Assembly: GCA_016789685.1 (NCBI GenBank)
Contig: JAEUQQ010000440.1
Span: forward strand, 1 to 36,302
Reading direction: 5' to 3'
Source of the DNA: Acidobacteriota bacterium
GTDB lineage: Bacteria; Acidobacteriota; Vicinamibacteria; Vicinamibacterales; JAFNAJ01
Length of the DNA stretch: 36,302 nucleotides
Of the stretch, positions 21,374 to 31,157 are shown one piece after another (position 1 is the first letter of the stretch; each line of letters opens with the position of its first letter). The translations under genes were made by a program, and so were the position numbers. The notes under the pieces were generated by a model. The model was given only the letters and a program-made list of their open reading frames with translations, was not told where the DNA came from and did no database searches.

Positions 21374-22546
21374 CTATGCGTCCGCTGGCGGCGGCATCGC
21401 CGCGACGAGTTCGTCGAGCACGCCGAGCGCCAGTTCGATCTCGTCGACCGACGTGTAGTAGTGCGGCGCCATGCGGATCCCAGCGCCAGGCCGATAGTCG
21501 ACGATCACTTCGCGGGCGATGAGCGCCCGGGCAATCGACTCCCCGTTGGGCAAGTCAATCGTGACGGTACCGCCGCGGGCGGCGTCGGCCCTCGGCGTCC
21601 GCACGCGCCACCCCCGCGCGTCGGCGTGGTCCATCACGCGGCGTGTCAGCGCGAGCGAGTGCGCGCGGATGCGGTCGAGGCCAACCTCGTGCACCAGCCG
21701 GTAGCCGGCGCGCGCAGAGTAGAACGTCGGCACGTTCGGGGTCCCGCTCTGAAACCGCTCGAGGCCATCGGCGTACTCGATTGCACCGACGGCGAAGTCG
21801 AACGGGCGCCGGTGCGCCGCCCATCCGACGAGTGCGGGCTCGAGCCGCGGAACCAGGTCGGGCCTGACGTAGAGGTAGCCAGCGCCGGGCCCGCCACACA
21901 ACCACTTCACCGATCCGCCGACCGCGAAGTCGGCCTCGAGTGCGCCGAGCGCCAGCGGAATCGTGCCCGCCGCCTGGTAGGCGTCGGCCACCACGCGGGC
22001 CCCGACGCTGTGCGCCTTGTCGATGATGGCCCTGGCATCCTGGATGGCCGACGATCGGAACAGCACGTACGAGAACGGCACGAGGACCGTTCGTTCGTCG
22101 ATGGCGTCGAGCAGGGCCTCGGTCGCCGGGTGGATGCCGTCGGGCGATTCGACAACCACGATCTCGGCGCCGTACTTCCGCCAGTTCTCGAACAGGTACA
22201 GGTTCGACGGGAACTCGACGTCGCTGACGACGATGCGGTTGCGGGTGCCGGAAAAATCGCAGGCCGACAGGATGATGCCCAGGGCCACCGCGACGTTCTG
22301 GTGCATCGAAATCGTCCCTGGCCCCACGCCGAGAATCGGGGCGAGCAGGTCGCCGGTCTCGCGTCCCATGTCCCACCAGCCCTCGTGCCACGCGCGGACG
22401 CCGCGCGTCGCCCAGGCCTCGCAGAACGCGCGGACGTCGTCGTACACCGCGCGCGGCATCGCGCCGAGCGAGTGGCTCACGAGGTACGTCGTGTGCTCGA
22501 GGATCGGGAACTCCGTGCGGTACGACGCGAGGCTGCGCTCTGTCAT
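21374..22546 (-). CDS. kynureninase-like PLP enzyme (aminotransferase class V fold)
   Basis: A 390-residue fold-type I PLP enzyme. Its motifs track kynureninase: SHSLGAMP (24-31; NSLG in kynureninase), SDVEFPSNLYLFENW (108-122), VLFRSS, the PLP-binding D188 in VVADAYQAAG, K214 in GGSVKWLCGGPGAGYLYV, and PFDF plus RFQSGTPNVP. The Schiff-base lysine is present, but the residue before it is Val213, where classical kynureninases have a catalytic Tyr, and the N-terminal Asn is His24. So the fold is kynureninase-like while the reaction is uncertain. The ATG at 22546 starts 26 bases after the boxB stop codon on the same strand, so it belongs to the boxC-boxB operon, perhaps making or handling an aromatic acid that enters the pathway. 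Another class V activity is possible. Confidence 0.8.
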   Translation of the reverse strand: MTERSLASYRTEFPILEHTTYLVSHSLGAMPRAVYDDVRAFCEAWATRGVRAWHEGWWDMGRETGDLLAPILGVGPGTISMHQNVAVALGIILSACDFSGTRNRIVVSDVEFPSNLYLFENWRKYGAEIVVVESPDGIHPATEALLDAIDERTVLVPFSYVLFRSSAIQDARAIIDKAHSVGARVVADAYQAAGTIPLALGALEADFAVGGSVKWLCGGPGAGYLYVRPDLVPRLEPALVGWAAHRRPFDFAVGAIEYADGLERFQSGTPNVPTFYSARAGYRLVHEVGLDRIRAHSLALTRRVMDHADARGWRVRTPRADAARGGTVTIDLPNGESIARALIAREVIVDYRPGAGIRMAPHYYTSVDEIELALGVLDELVAAMPPPADA

Positions 22547-22572
22547 GGGTGGGTGTCCACGTCGTGCGGCCG

Positions 22573-23997
<1,425 letters not shown>

Positions 23998-24064
23998 GTC
24001 GGTGCCTGCCGGTCGTCGAAGTCCAGGGAGAGGGACACCCGCGTGCCCCGCGGCCGCGCCCGCG

Positions 24065-25723
24065 TCAGGTGCGCGTGTAGTCGAACTCCGCCCGGCCGCT
24101 CGCGTTACCGAACGCGCGCAGCGCGCCACGCTCGCCCACCGCGTTGGGCCGCTGGAAGATCCAGTTCTGCCACGCCGTGAGGCGGCCGAAGATCTTCGTC
24201 TCGATCGTCTCGGGCCCAGCAAAGCGCAGGTTGGCCTCGAGGCCCGTCAGGGCATCGGGCGACATCGCCGCGCGCGCCTCGATCGCCAGCCGCACTTCGT
24301 CGTCCCAGTCGATCTCGTCGGGCGCGAACGTCACCAGCCCCGCATCCATCGCCGACAGCGGGTCGAACGGCTCACGCTCCTCGGCGAGGTCGGCGACCAG
24401 TTGCGGCTCGCCGAGAAAGCGCGTGTCGAGCCGCGTCAGGCCATTGCTCATCGGCAGTGGCCCGAAGTTGAGCGGCGACAGGGCCACCGTCGTCGGGCGC
24501 GTCTCGTCGTCGAGCATGTAGATGCGATCGGACGCCAGCGCCAGTTCGAAGAGACACCCCGCGAAGCACGACCCAGGTTCGACCAGCGCAATGAAGCTCT
24601 TCGCGGTGAGATCCAGGCGCTTGAGCGTGCGCTTCATGAAATGCAGGATCTCTCGGACGAGCCAATCTCCGGCCAGCGATGCCAGCGTCGCATCGACCGC
24701 CCTGACCGCGTCGCCGTCGCCGGCGGTCCGCACGACGACCGTGCCAATCAACGGCTCGTTGAGGCGCAGGTGCAGCAGCATCGCGTCGAGCTCACGAAAC
24801 GCACGCAGCGCCCAGAACTGGTCACCGGCCGCGTGGATGGCGTCGGCGGTCTGTGGCTGCACGCCCGACGGTCCCGCGACCGTCAGGTGCGCCACACGCG
24901 CCTGGCGCTCGACGCGCAGCGACACCAGCGCACCATCGGCGCCATCGGCGCCGTAACGGATCCCGAGCGGCCCCAGCACGATGCCCGTCGCCCCGTCAGG
25001 GCGGTCAGACGCTGCCGCCAGGTCGCGGGCACGGGCCTGCACCGTCTCGTCGAAGCGGCTTCGGGCCACCGCGCGGTCGACCAGGCGCCACTGCACGGCG
25101 CGCTTGCCGCGCACCCCTTCGACCAGCGTGCTGAACACGTCCGCGAGGTCACGGCGCACCCGCCGCTTGTCGACGACCCGCGTCAACCCGCCGGTGCCCG
25201 GCAGCACGCCGAGCAGCGGCGCCTCGGGCAGGCTCACCGACGCCGCCCCGTCGTCGACGAGGAAGATCTCGTCGCAGGCCAGTGCCAGTTCGTAGCCGCC
25301 GCCGGCGCAGATGCCGTTCACTGCCGCCAGGAACCTGAGGCCGGAGTGCCGCGAGGCGTCTTCGATGCCATTGCGCGTTTCGTTGGTGAACTTGCAGAAG
25401 TTGACCTTGTGCCCGTGCGACGAGCCGGCGAGCATGAAGATGTTCGCGCCGGCGCAGAAGACGCGGTCCTTGCCACTGCGGACGATGACGACGCGGACCT
25501 CGGGATGCTCGAACCGGAGGCGCTCGACCGCATCGGCGAGTTCGATGTCGACCGCCAGGTCGTAGGAGTTGAGCTTCAGCCGGTAGTCGTCGCGCAGGCC
25601 CGCGTCTTCGGTCACATCCATGGTGAGCGTGGCCACCTGGCCGTCGCACGACAGACGCCAATGCCGGTAGCGATCCGGGTGCGTCTCGCACCGGATCGGT
25701 GGCGCCACGATTGATTGTTCCAT
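24065..25723 (-). CDS. boxC: 2,3-epoxybenzoyl-CoA dihydrolase (benzoyl-CoA-dihydrodiol lyase) BoxC
   Basis: A 552-residue member of the crotonase (enoyl-CoA hydratase) superfamily, at the typical BoxC length, about twice a single crotonase because of a second, degenerate crotonase-like half. Residues 75-155 hold the canonical oxyanion-hole segments (RVFCAGANIFMLAGSS and AAVNGICAGGGYELALACDEI). The second half has ALVEPGSCFAGCLFELALASD, and the C-terminus KIFGRLTAWQNWIFQRPNAVGERGAL (read in two parts) is typical of BoxC. It opens the ring of 2,3-epoxybenzoyl-CoA, using two waters and releasing formate. It is the first gene of the boxC-boxB-kynureninase-like operon. The ATG at 25723 lies eight bases after a GATAAT box and has no ribosome site, so its mRNA is probably leaderless. 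Confidence 0.95.
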   Translation of the reverse strand: MEQSIVAPPIRCETHPDRYRHWRLSCDGQVATLTMDVTEDAGLRDDYRLKLNSYDLAVDIELADAVERLRFEHPEVRVVIVRSGKDRVFCAGANIFMLAGSSHGHKVNFCKFTNETRNGIEDASRHSGLRFLAAVNGICAGGGYELALACDEIFLVDDGAASVSLPEAPLLGVLPGTGGLTRVVDKRRVRRDLADVFSTLVEGVRGKRAVQWRLVDRAVARSRFDETVQARARDLAAASDRPDGATGIVLGPLGIRYGADGADGALVSLRVERQARVAHLTVAGPSGVQPQTADAIHAAGDQFWALRAFRELDAMLLHLRLNEPLIGTVVVRTAGDGDAVRAVDATLASLAGDWLVREILHFMKRTLKRLDLTAKSFIALVEPGSCFAGCLFELALASDRIYMLDDETRPTTVALSPLNFGPLPMSNGLTRLDTRFLGEPQLVADLAEEREPFDPLSAMDAGLVTFAPDEIDWDDEVRLAIEARAAMSPDALTGLEANLRFAGPETIETKIFGRLTAWQNWIFQRPNAVGERGALRAFGNASGRAEFDYTRT

Positions 25724-25731
25724 TACCGGCG

Positions 25732-25760
25732 ATTATCCCTGCCCCCCCTGGGGCGGTCAA
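25732..25760 (-). promoter_or_regulatory. strong sigma-70 promoter of the boxC operon
   Basis: On the minus strand TTGACC (25760-25755), a 17-base spacer, and GATAAT (25737-25732), five of six matches in each hexamer. The start codon A is at 25723, nine bases after the -10 box, so transcription starts on or within two bases of it. Confidence 0.75.
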
Positions 25761-25808
25761 TTGGGGGGACTACGGAAGTGCCGGCGGTTGCCCGATAAGG
25801 GGAGCGTC

Positions 25809-26027
25809 ATGGCTTGGGATCCCTCGAAACCAGACCGTCGCACCGGGTACGACCGCCGGGGCTACCAGCGCGGCGGGCGCAGACAGACCGACTGGCCAAC
25901 CGACGTCGGACAGCTCTCGTGCCCGTCGTGCCTGTCGAAGGAAATCAAGTTCATCGATGCCACGCCCTCGACGTACTTCTGGCAGTGCCATCGATGCCGC
26001 CACACCTGGGATACCGCGCGGACCTGA
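25809..26027 (+). CDS. small zinc-ribbon protein, unknown function
   Basis: A 72-residue protein. An Arg/Asp-rich N-terminal part (KPDRRTGYDRRGYQRGG) precedes a zinc ribbon with LSCPSCLSKEIKF and FWQCHRCRHTWDT, two Cys-x2-Cys knuckles about 22 residues apart. Such ribbons occur in transcription or RNA-associated proteins, but nothing more specific is visible. The ATG at 25809 follows AAGGGGAG. It is divergent from boxC with an 85-base gap and convergent with the acylase gene. Confidence 0.7.
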   Translation: MAWDPSKPDRRTGYDRRGYQRGGRRQTDWPTDVGQLSCPSCLSKEIKFIDATPSTYFWQCHRCRHTWDTART

Positions 26028-26075
26028 TCCGCACCGGAATCGCGCACTGCGGCATCCCCGGCACCACAACACGAC

Positions 26076-26099
26076 AGCCCGGGCACGGCTCCCCGGGCT
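26076..26099. terminator. hairpin between convergent genes
   Basis: AGCCCGGG (26076-26083) and CCCGGGCT (26092-26099) form an 8-base stem with an 8-base loop. It lies between the ends of the zinc-ribbon gene (26027) and the acylase-type gene (26109), so it can serve both strands. No T-run follows. Confidence 0.5.
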
Positions 26100-26108
26100 C
26101 GATGTCGT

Positions 26109-28523
26109 CTACGGCAACAGCGTCAGCCGTGCCGTCACGGCGGCGTCTACCGCCCCGCGCGAGTATGGCAGCGGCACATAGCGCACCGCCTGCCACGACG
26201 CCAGCATGTCGGCGACGTGCGGTGACCCCACCTGGCCGCTCTGCCCGAGCGTGACGACGGCTTCCGACCGGTCGAAATCGGCGAGATCGAGCACCTGCCG
26301 GTACGACGACACCACCGTTTGCGATTCCGACCGCATCACCGGCGTAATCGTGGTGGAGTTCCCGCCGAACTCGGCGCGGTGGCTGAACCAGCGCCGGAGC
26401 AACCAGTGCGCGTCGAACGGCACGTGTGGGAATCCGACCTCGTTGAGCGTTCCCCAGCGCCAGGCGTCCTCGTTCGTCGTCCCGGTCCGTACATCCAGAG
26501 ACGCGAGCGCCGCCCCGAGGGCTGTCGCCATCACCGACTCGCAAGACTCTCGATCGGGAGTCCGCCGATCGTCGCACCAGGCGTCCTCGGTGCGCATCAC
26601 GATCCCGTGGATTGCCTTGGTCGGCCAATGCGGAAGCCCGGCCCACTCCTTCCACAAGGGGTCGCCGAGGTCGTCCCTGAACAGGCCTTCGACCAGCGCG
26701 TCGTACCAGGCCATGTAGATCGCCGCTGACGACGAGTCGCGTGCAAGCGTCCCGTCCCAGGCCTTGAGGCGGGCGATCGCCGCCAGGTGCCGCGGGTCGG
26801 TCGTCACCGTCCGCAGCATCCAGGGCAGCAGGACCTTGACCTGCGCCGACCGCACGTCGGCGTGCATCGCCTTGATGTCGTCCGGGCCCAGCGTGGGCTT
26901 CGCCTCGATCAGCTCGGTGATGCGGGCAGCGCGGTAGCCGGGCTCGAAGTTGGTGCTGATCACGTGCCGTGAGCCGTCGGGCAGGGCCTGGTTGTTGGCC
27001 GTGACCACGAAGCCCCGCGTCGGGTCGGCAATGCGGGGCATCTCCGACAGCGGCACGTAGCCGCGCCATTCGTGTTCGCGCGTCCAGCCAGGCACCGGCA
27101 GCGTGCCATCGCCGGTCGGCCGGATCGGCAGCGCCCCGTACGCCATGTAGCCGATGTGCCCGTCGACGTCGGCGTACACCCAGTTCTGGATGGGCGCGTG
27201 GTACGACGCCATGGCCGCCTCGAACTCGCGCCAGTTCTGCGCCAGGTTCACGCCCCGGAAGGCTGCAAAGGTCGTGTCGCGGTCGTCGAGCGCCGTCCAG
27301 CGCAATGCCAGCGCCTCGGTCGCCCCCTTCGTGATGTCGGTGACGATCGGGCCGTGGCGGGTGCTCCGGACGGCGATGACGACGTCGGGGGCCCCCTTGA
27401 CCTTGATCGTCTCGTAGGCGACCGACATCGGTTCCCACGCGCCGTCGTACTCGGCCGCGCCCTCGGCGTTGAGCCGCTCGATGTAGAGATCCTGCACGTC
27501 GGCCATGAGGTTCGTCACGCCCCAGGCGATGCGCTGGTTGTGGCCGATCACGACCCCGGGCACGCCCGGCAGCGTCGCGCCGATCGCGTTGAGCGGGCCG
27601 CCCTCGACGTGCGCCAGGTACCAGACGGCGGGCGACCGCGTGCCGAGGTGCGGGTCGTTGGCCAGCAACGGCTTCCCCGTCGTCGACCGCGCCCCGGAGA
27701 CCACCCAGTTGTTGCTCGCGCCGAGGGCGTCGAGGGCGTACGGCGACGCCGGCACCAGCGGCGCGGCGCGGGCAATCGCGTCGAGGACGCCGGCTCCGAT
27801 CACGCGGGCATCGGCAGCCGGCGCCTGCGGGGGCGTGGAGGGCGTCAGCCCCTCGGGGAGGATCACCGGGCCTCCCGCGGTGTAGGCGGGCATCAGTGCC
27901 CGGGCACCGTCCAGCCCGACGCGACCCGCGATGCGGGCGCGCAGCACTTCGTCGCGATAGTTCGTCGACAGGTTGAGCGCCATCACCTTCGACCAGGCGA
28001 GGGCGTCCTCTGCGGTATACGGCGCTGGGGCCGTTGCGAGCAGGGCGTATTCGACGGGCAGGCCGCGCCCGGCATGGCTCGAGATGAACGCATTCACGCC
28101 GCGCACGTAGGCATCGAGATACGCGCGCGACTCCGCGGGCAACGACTGCATGCCGGTGGCCGCGGCGCGGTAGAGGCCCAGCGTGCGGAACAGGCGATCT
28201 GTCTCGACGGCCGCCGGCCCGAGGAGTTCGGCCAGGCGCCCGGCCGCGAGCCGGCGCTGGAACTCGATCTGCCAGAGGCGGTCTTGCGCGTGCGCGTACC
28301 CGAGGCCGAACGCCGCGTCGTGTTCCGAGGCCGCGCGCACGTGCGGAATGCCCCAGGCATCGCGCAGGATCTCGATCGCGGCCGACGGCCCCTGGACGCG
28401 AATGGTGCCCGACGTCTGCGGCAGCGCCGCCTTCACCCGGAACCAGGCGTAGCCGCCGCCGGCCAGCAGGGCGAGCAGCAGCCCCACCACGGCCCACTTC
28501 AACAGCTGAACCATGACACGCAT
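26109..28523 (-). CDS. penicillin acylase family (Ntn hydrolase) amidase, membrane-anchored
   Basis: An 804-residue protein. Residues 4-27 form a signal anchor (LLKWAVVGLLLALLAGGGYAWF). The alpha-chain region begins with IEILRDAWGIPHVRAASEHDAAFGLGYAHAQDRLWQIE, split over the usual landmarks. The catalytic N-terminal Ser of the beta chain is S270 in GASNNWVVSG, followed by GKPLLANDPHLG, and the oxyanion Asn segment VTANNQALP is present. The family self-cleaves into two chains and hydrolyses amides: penicillins, acyl-homoserine lactones or N-acyl peptides. The substrate cannot be told here; quorum-signal acylase is one option. The ATG at 28523 is preferred since an upstream ATG (28535) overlaps a TATGCT box seven bases before it. 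The gene is divergent from lipA. Confidence 0.9.
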   Translation of the reverse strand: MRVMVQLLKWAVVGLLLALLAGGGYAWFRVKAALPQTSGTIRVQGPSAAIEILRDAWGIPHVRAASEHDAAFGLGYAHAQDRLWQIEFQRRLAAGRLAELLGPAAVETDRLFRTLGLYRAAATGMQSLPAESRAYLDAYVRGVNAFISSHAGRGLPVEYALLATAPAPYTAEDALAWSKVMALNLSTNYRDEVLRARIAGRVGLDGARALMPAYTAGGPVILPEGLTPSTPPQAPAADARVIGAGVLDAIARAAPLVPASPYALDALGASNNWVVSGARSTTGKPLLANDPHLGTRSPAVWYLAHVEGGPLNAIGATLPGVPGVVIGHNQRIAWGVTNLMADVQDLYIERLNAEGAAEYDGAWEPMSVAYETIKVKGAPDVVIAVRSTRHGPIVTDITKGATEALALRWTALDDRDTTFAAFRGVNLAQNWREFEAAMASYHAPIQNWVYADVDGHIGYMAYGALPIRPTGDGTLPVPGWTREHEWRGYVPLSEMPRIADPTRGFVVTANNQALPDGSRHVISTNFEPGYRAARITELIEAKPTLGPDDIKAMHADVRSAQVKVLLPWMLRTVTTDPRHLAAIARLKAWDGTLARDSSSAAIYMAWYDALVEGLFRDDLGDPLWKEWAGLPHWPTKAIHGIVMRTEDAWCDDRRTPDRESCESVMATALGAALASLDVRTGTTNEDAWRWGTLNEVGFPHVPFDAHWLLRRWFSHRAEFGGNSTTITPVMRSESQTVVSSYRQVLDLADFDRSEAVVTLGQSGQVGSPHVADMLASWQAVRYVPLPYSRGAVDAAVTARLTLLP

Positions 28524-28621
28524 GCGCGAGAGCATACCCCAGTCCCTGCGCCAATCCGTGCCCGCCTCCCCCGCCTCCCGCCGCGGGTCGGGGCACGCCG
28601 GCGTGCTACGATCCACGGGAT

Positions 28622-29527
<906 letters not shown>

Positions 29528-29574
29528 GCGCACGTCCCGCGCGCCCGACAGGCGCCCGGCCCACGGAGGCCCGC

Positions 29575-30321
29575 ATGCCGCCAACGCGACACACGGCTCG
29601 CCGCGACCCATCGGCCGCGCCAACGCTCGCCGAGGTCCGCGACCAGATCGTCAACTGCACCGCCTGCCCGCGACTCCGCGACTATTGCCAGCGTATCGCG
29701 CGCGAGAAGAAACGCGCGCATCGCGACGACACGTACTGGGGCCGGCCCGTCCCCGGCTTCGGCGATCCCGACGCCCGCGTGGTGGTGATCGGCCTGGCGC
29801 CAGCCGCCCATGGCGCCAACCGCACGGGGCGCGTGTTCACGGGCGACGGCGTTGGCGGCTCCTGCGACTTCCTGATGACGGCGATGCACGCGCACGGATT
29901 CGCCAACCAGCCGACGTCGCACCACGCCGGCGACGGCCTGCGTTTGTCTGGCGCGTTCATCGCAGCGGTGTGCCGGTGTGCCCCGCCCGACAACAAGCCG
30001 CTGCCTTACGAGATCGCGGCGTGCCGTCAGCACCTCGATGCGGAACTTGCCGCCCTGCCCAACGTGCGGGTGGTCGTGGCCCTCGGACGCATTGCGTCGG
30101 ATGCCTGCTGGCGGAAGTACCGGCCCGAGGGGCCGTCGGCCGTCACTCGCCCCGCGTTCGCGCATGGGCAGGTCATCGATCTCGGCACTGCGGGCGTGCC
30201 GATCATCGTCGAGTCGTACCACCCGAGCCGCCAGAACACCAACACGGGACGCCTCACGCCGCCGATGATGTCGGCGGTGTTCGCCACGGCGAAGCGACTT
30301 GCTGGGCCGGTCGGTGCCTGA
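29575..30321 (+). CDS. family 5 (UDGb-type) uracil-DNA glycosylase with Fe-S cluster
   Basis: A 248-residue protein. Motif 1 of the family, GLAPAAHGANRTGR (73-86), and motif 3 in ESYHPSRQNTNTG are intact; the second replaces the usual Asp-containing sequence of family 4 with Ala, which is the family 5 hallmark. Cysteines C28, C31, C133 or C135, and C150 can bind the [4Fe-4S] cluster. Such enzymes remove uracil, hypoxanthine and other deaminated bases from DNA. The start follows ACGGAGG six bases upstream. It is 47 bases downstream of lipA; the pairing has no obvious functional sense beyond shared transcription. Confidence 0.9.
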   Translation: MPPTRHTARRDPSAAPTLAEVRDQIVNCTACPRLRDYCQRIAREKKRAHRDDTYWGRPVPGFGDPDARVVVIGLAPAAHGANRTGRVFTGDGVGGSCDFLMTAMHAHGFANQPTSHHAGDGLRLSGAFIAAVCRCAPPDNKPLPYEIAACRQHLDAELAALPNVRVVVALGRIASDACWRKYRPEGPSAVTRPAFAHGQVIDLGTAGVPIIVESYHPSRQNTNTGRLTPPMMSAVFATAKRLAGPVGA

Positions 30322-30343
30322 CGGGGGCGCGCCCGTCCTGCAT

Positions 30344-30365
30344 CGCCGGGCGCGAACGCCCGGCG
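30344..30365. terminator. very stable hairpin between convergent genes
   Basis: CGCCGGGCG and CGCCCGGCG form a perfect 9-base stem closed by a CGAA loop, with TGC/GCA a little further out. It lies 23 bases after the glycosylase gene and 52 bases beyond the end of the convergent cytochrome gene. No T-run. Confidence 0.65.
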
Positions 30366-30416
30366 ACGCAGTGGCGGGTCAGGTGGTGGGCCGCGAGGCG
30401 CGGCGCGGTGTGCAGG

Positions 30417-31055
30417 CTACGGGCGCGGAGCCGTGGGCGCAGGCGCGGCGTCGGGCGGCATGACCGGCGCGACGATCGCATCGGGCACGCGGTTTCGGAT
30501 CGCCGGGACGGTCCGCAGGAACGCGAACATCGCCTTCACGTCCTCGTCGGTCATCTGCGCGTAGGCGGGCCAGGGCATGGGCGGCATGATCATGCGGCCG
30601 GTCGCAATGCCCAGGTGACGCCCGGTCTTCAGCGCCTGCACGAAGCCGTGCTCGGTCCACTGGCCGAGGCCCGTCGCTTCGTCAGACGTCAGGTTGATCG
30701 CGTAGCTGATGCCCCACGGCCCCGCGTACGCGGTGTTCGTGGCGTTCCCGGCATACATCCAGGGCATCTCGAGCTTCGGCGCGGGCGGCATCACCATCGA
30801 CTCCGGGTGGCCGCTCAGGTAGCGTGTCATGTCGGGCTCGGGGCCCCTGGGCCCCATCTTCAGCGGCGTGTGGCAGTCGTTGCAGCCGCCGATCGCGACG
30901 AGGTACTTGCCGCGCGCCAGCTGGGCGCTCGCGGGATCCTTGGCCGCCGCCGTCGACACATCAGGGGTCGCGGTGCACGCCACCGTCACCATCAGGGCAA
31001 CCGCTGCCCCACCCATCACCAGCGCGCGTCCTGCGCGCCGCACGTCGTTCGTCAT
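30417..31055 (-). CDS. c-type cytochrome lipoprotein (one CxxCH)
   Basis: A 212-residue protein. The signal sequence ends at lipobox C27 (VTVAC). The haem motif is C58-N-D-C61-H62 (GGCNDCH), preceded by LARGKYLVAIGG, typical of cytochromes of the alcohol-dehydrogenase/gluconate-dehydrogenase small-subunit type; the MPPMPW region can supply the axial Met. The C-terminus is Pro/Ala-rich. The ATG at 31055 is chosen over the adjacent ATG at 31058 because GGAGG then lies seven bases upstream. It is a single gene, convergent with the glycosylase gene. A GGAAC-N17-GTC arrangement upstream hints at control by an ECF sigma factor. The redox partner is unknown. Confidence 0.85.
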   Translation of the reverse strand: MTNDVRRAGRALVMGGAAVALMVTVACTATPDVSTAAAKDPASAQLARGKYLVAIGGCNDCHTPLKMGPRGPEPDMTRYLSGHPESMVMPPAPKLEMPWMYAGNATNTAYAGPWGISYAINLTSDEATGLGQWTEHGFVQALKTGRHLGIATGRMIMPPMPWPAYAQMTDEDVKAMFAFLRTVPAIRNRVPDAIVAPVMPPDAAPAPTAPRP

Positions 31056-31093
31056 CATTCGTCCTCCATTCATGATTCGTGACGTGCAGTATC

Positions 31094-31120
31094 GACGCAC
31101 GGGCACCCGGGAAGTTCCCG
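31094..31120 (-). promoter_or_regulatory. palindrome and candidate ECF-type promoter of the cytochrome gene
   Basis: CGGGAAGTTCCCG (31108-31120) is a 13-base palindrome. Its minus strand gives GGAAC (31118-31114), followed after 17 bases by GTC (31096-31094), an ECF-like spacing. Transcription would begin near 31087. Either an operator, an ECF promoter, or both; the evidence is modest. Confidence 0.35.
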
Positions 31121-31157
31121 CACGAAAAACTTTGATACGTTCGGCGTCAGGCGACCA

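Noticed and set aside
25951-28596. Open frame of 881 codons overlapping the acylase gene on the same strand, plus a 519-codon frame opposite it
   Set aside because: Both are frame shadows; only the acylase frame has family motifs and a sensible length.
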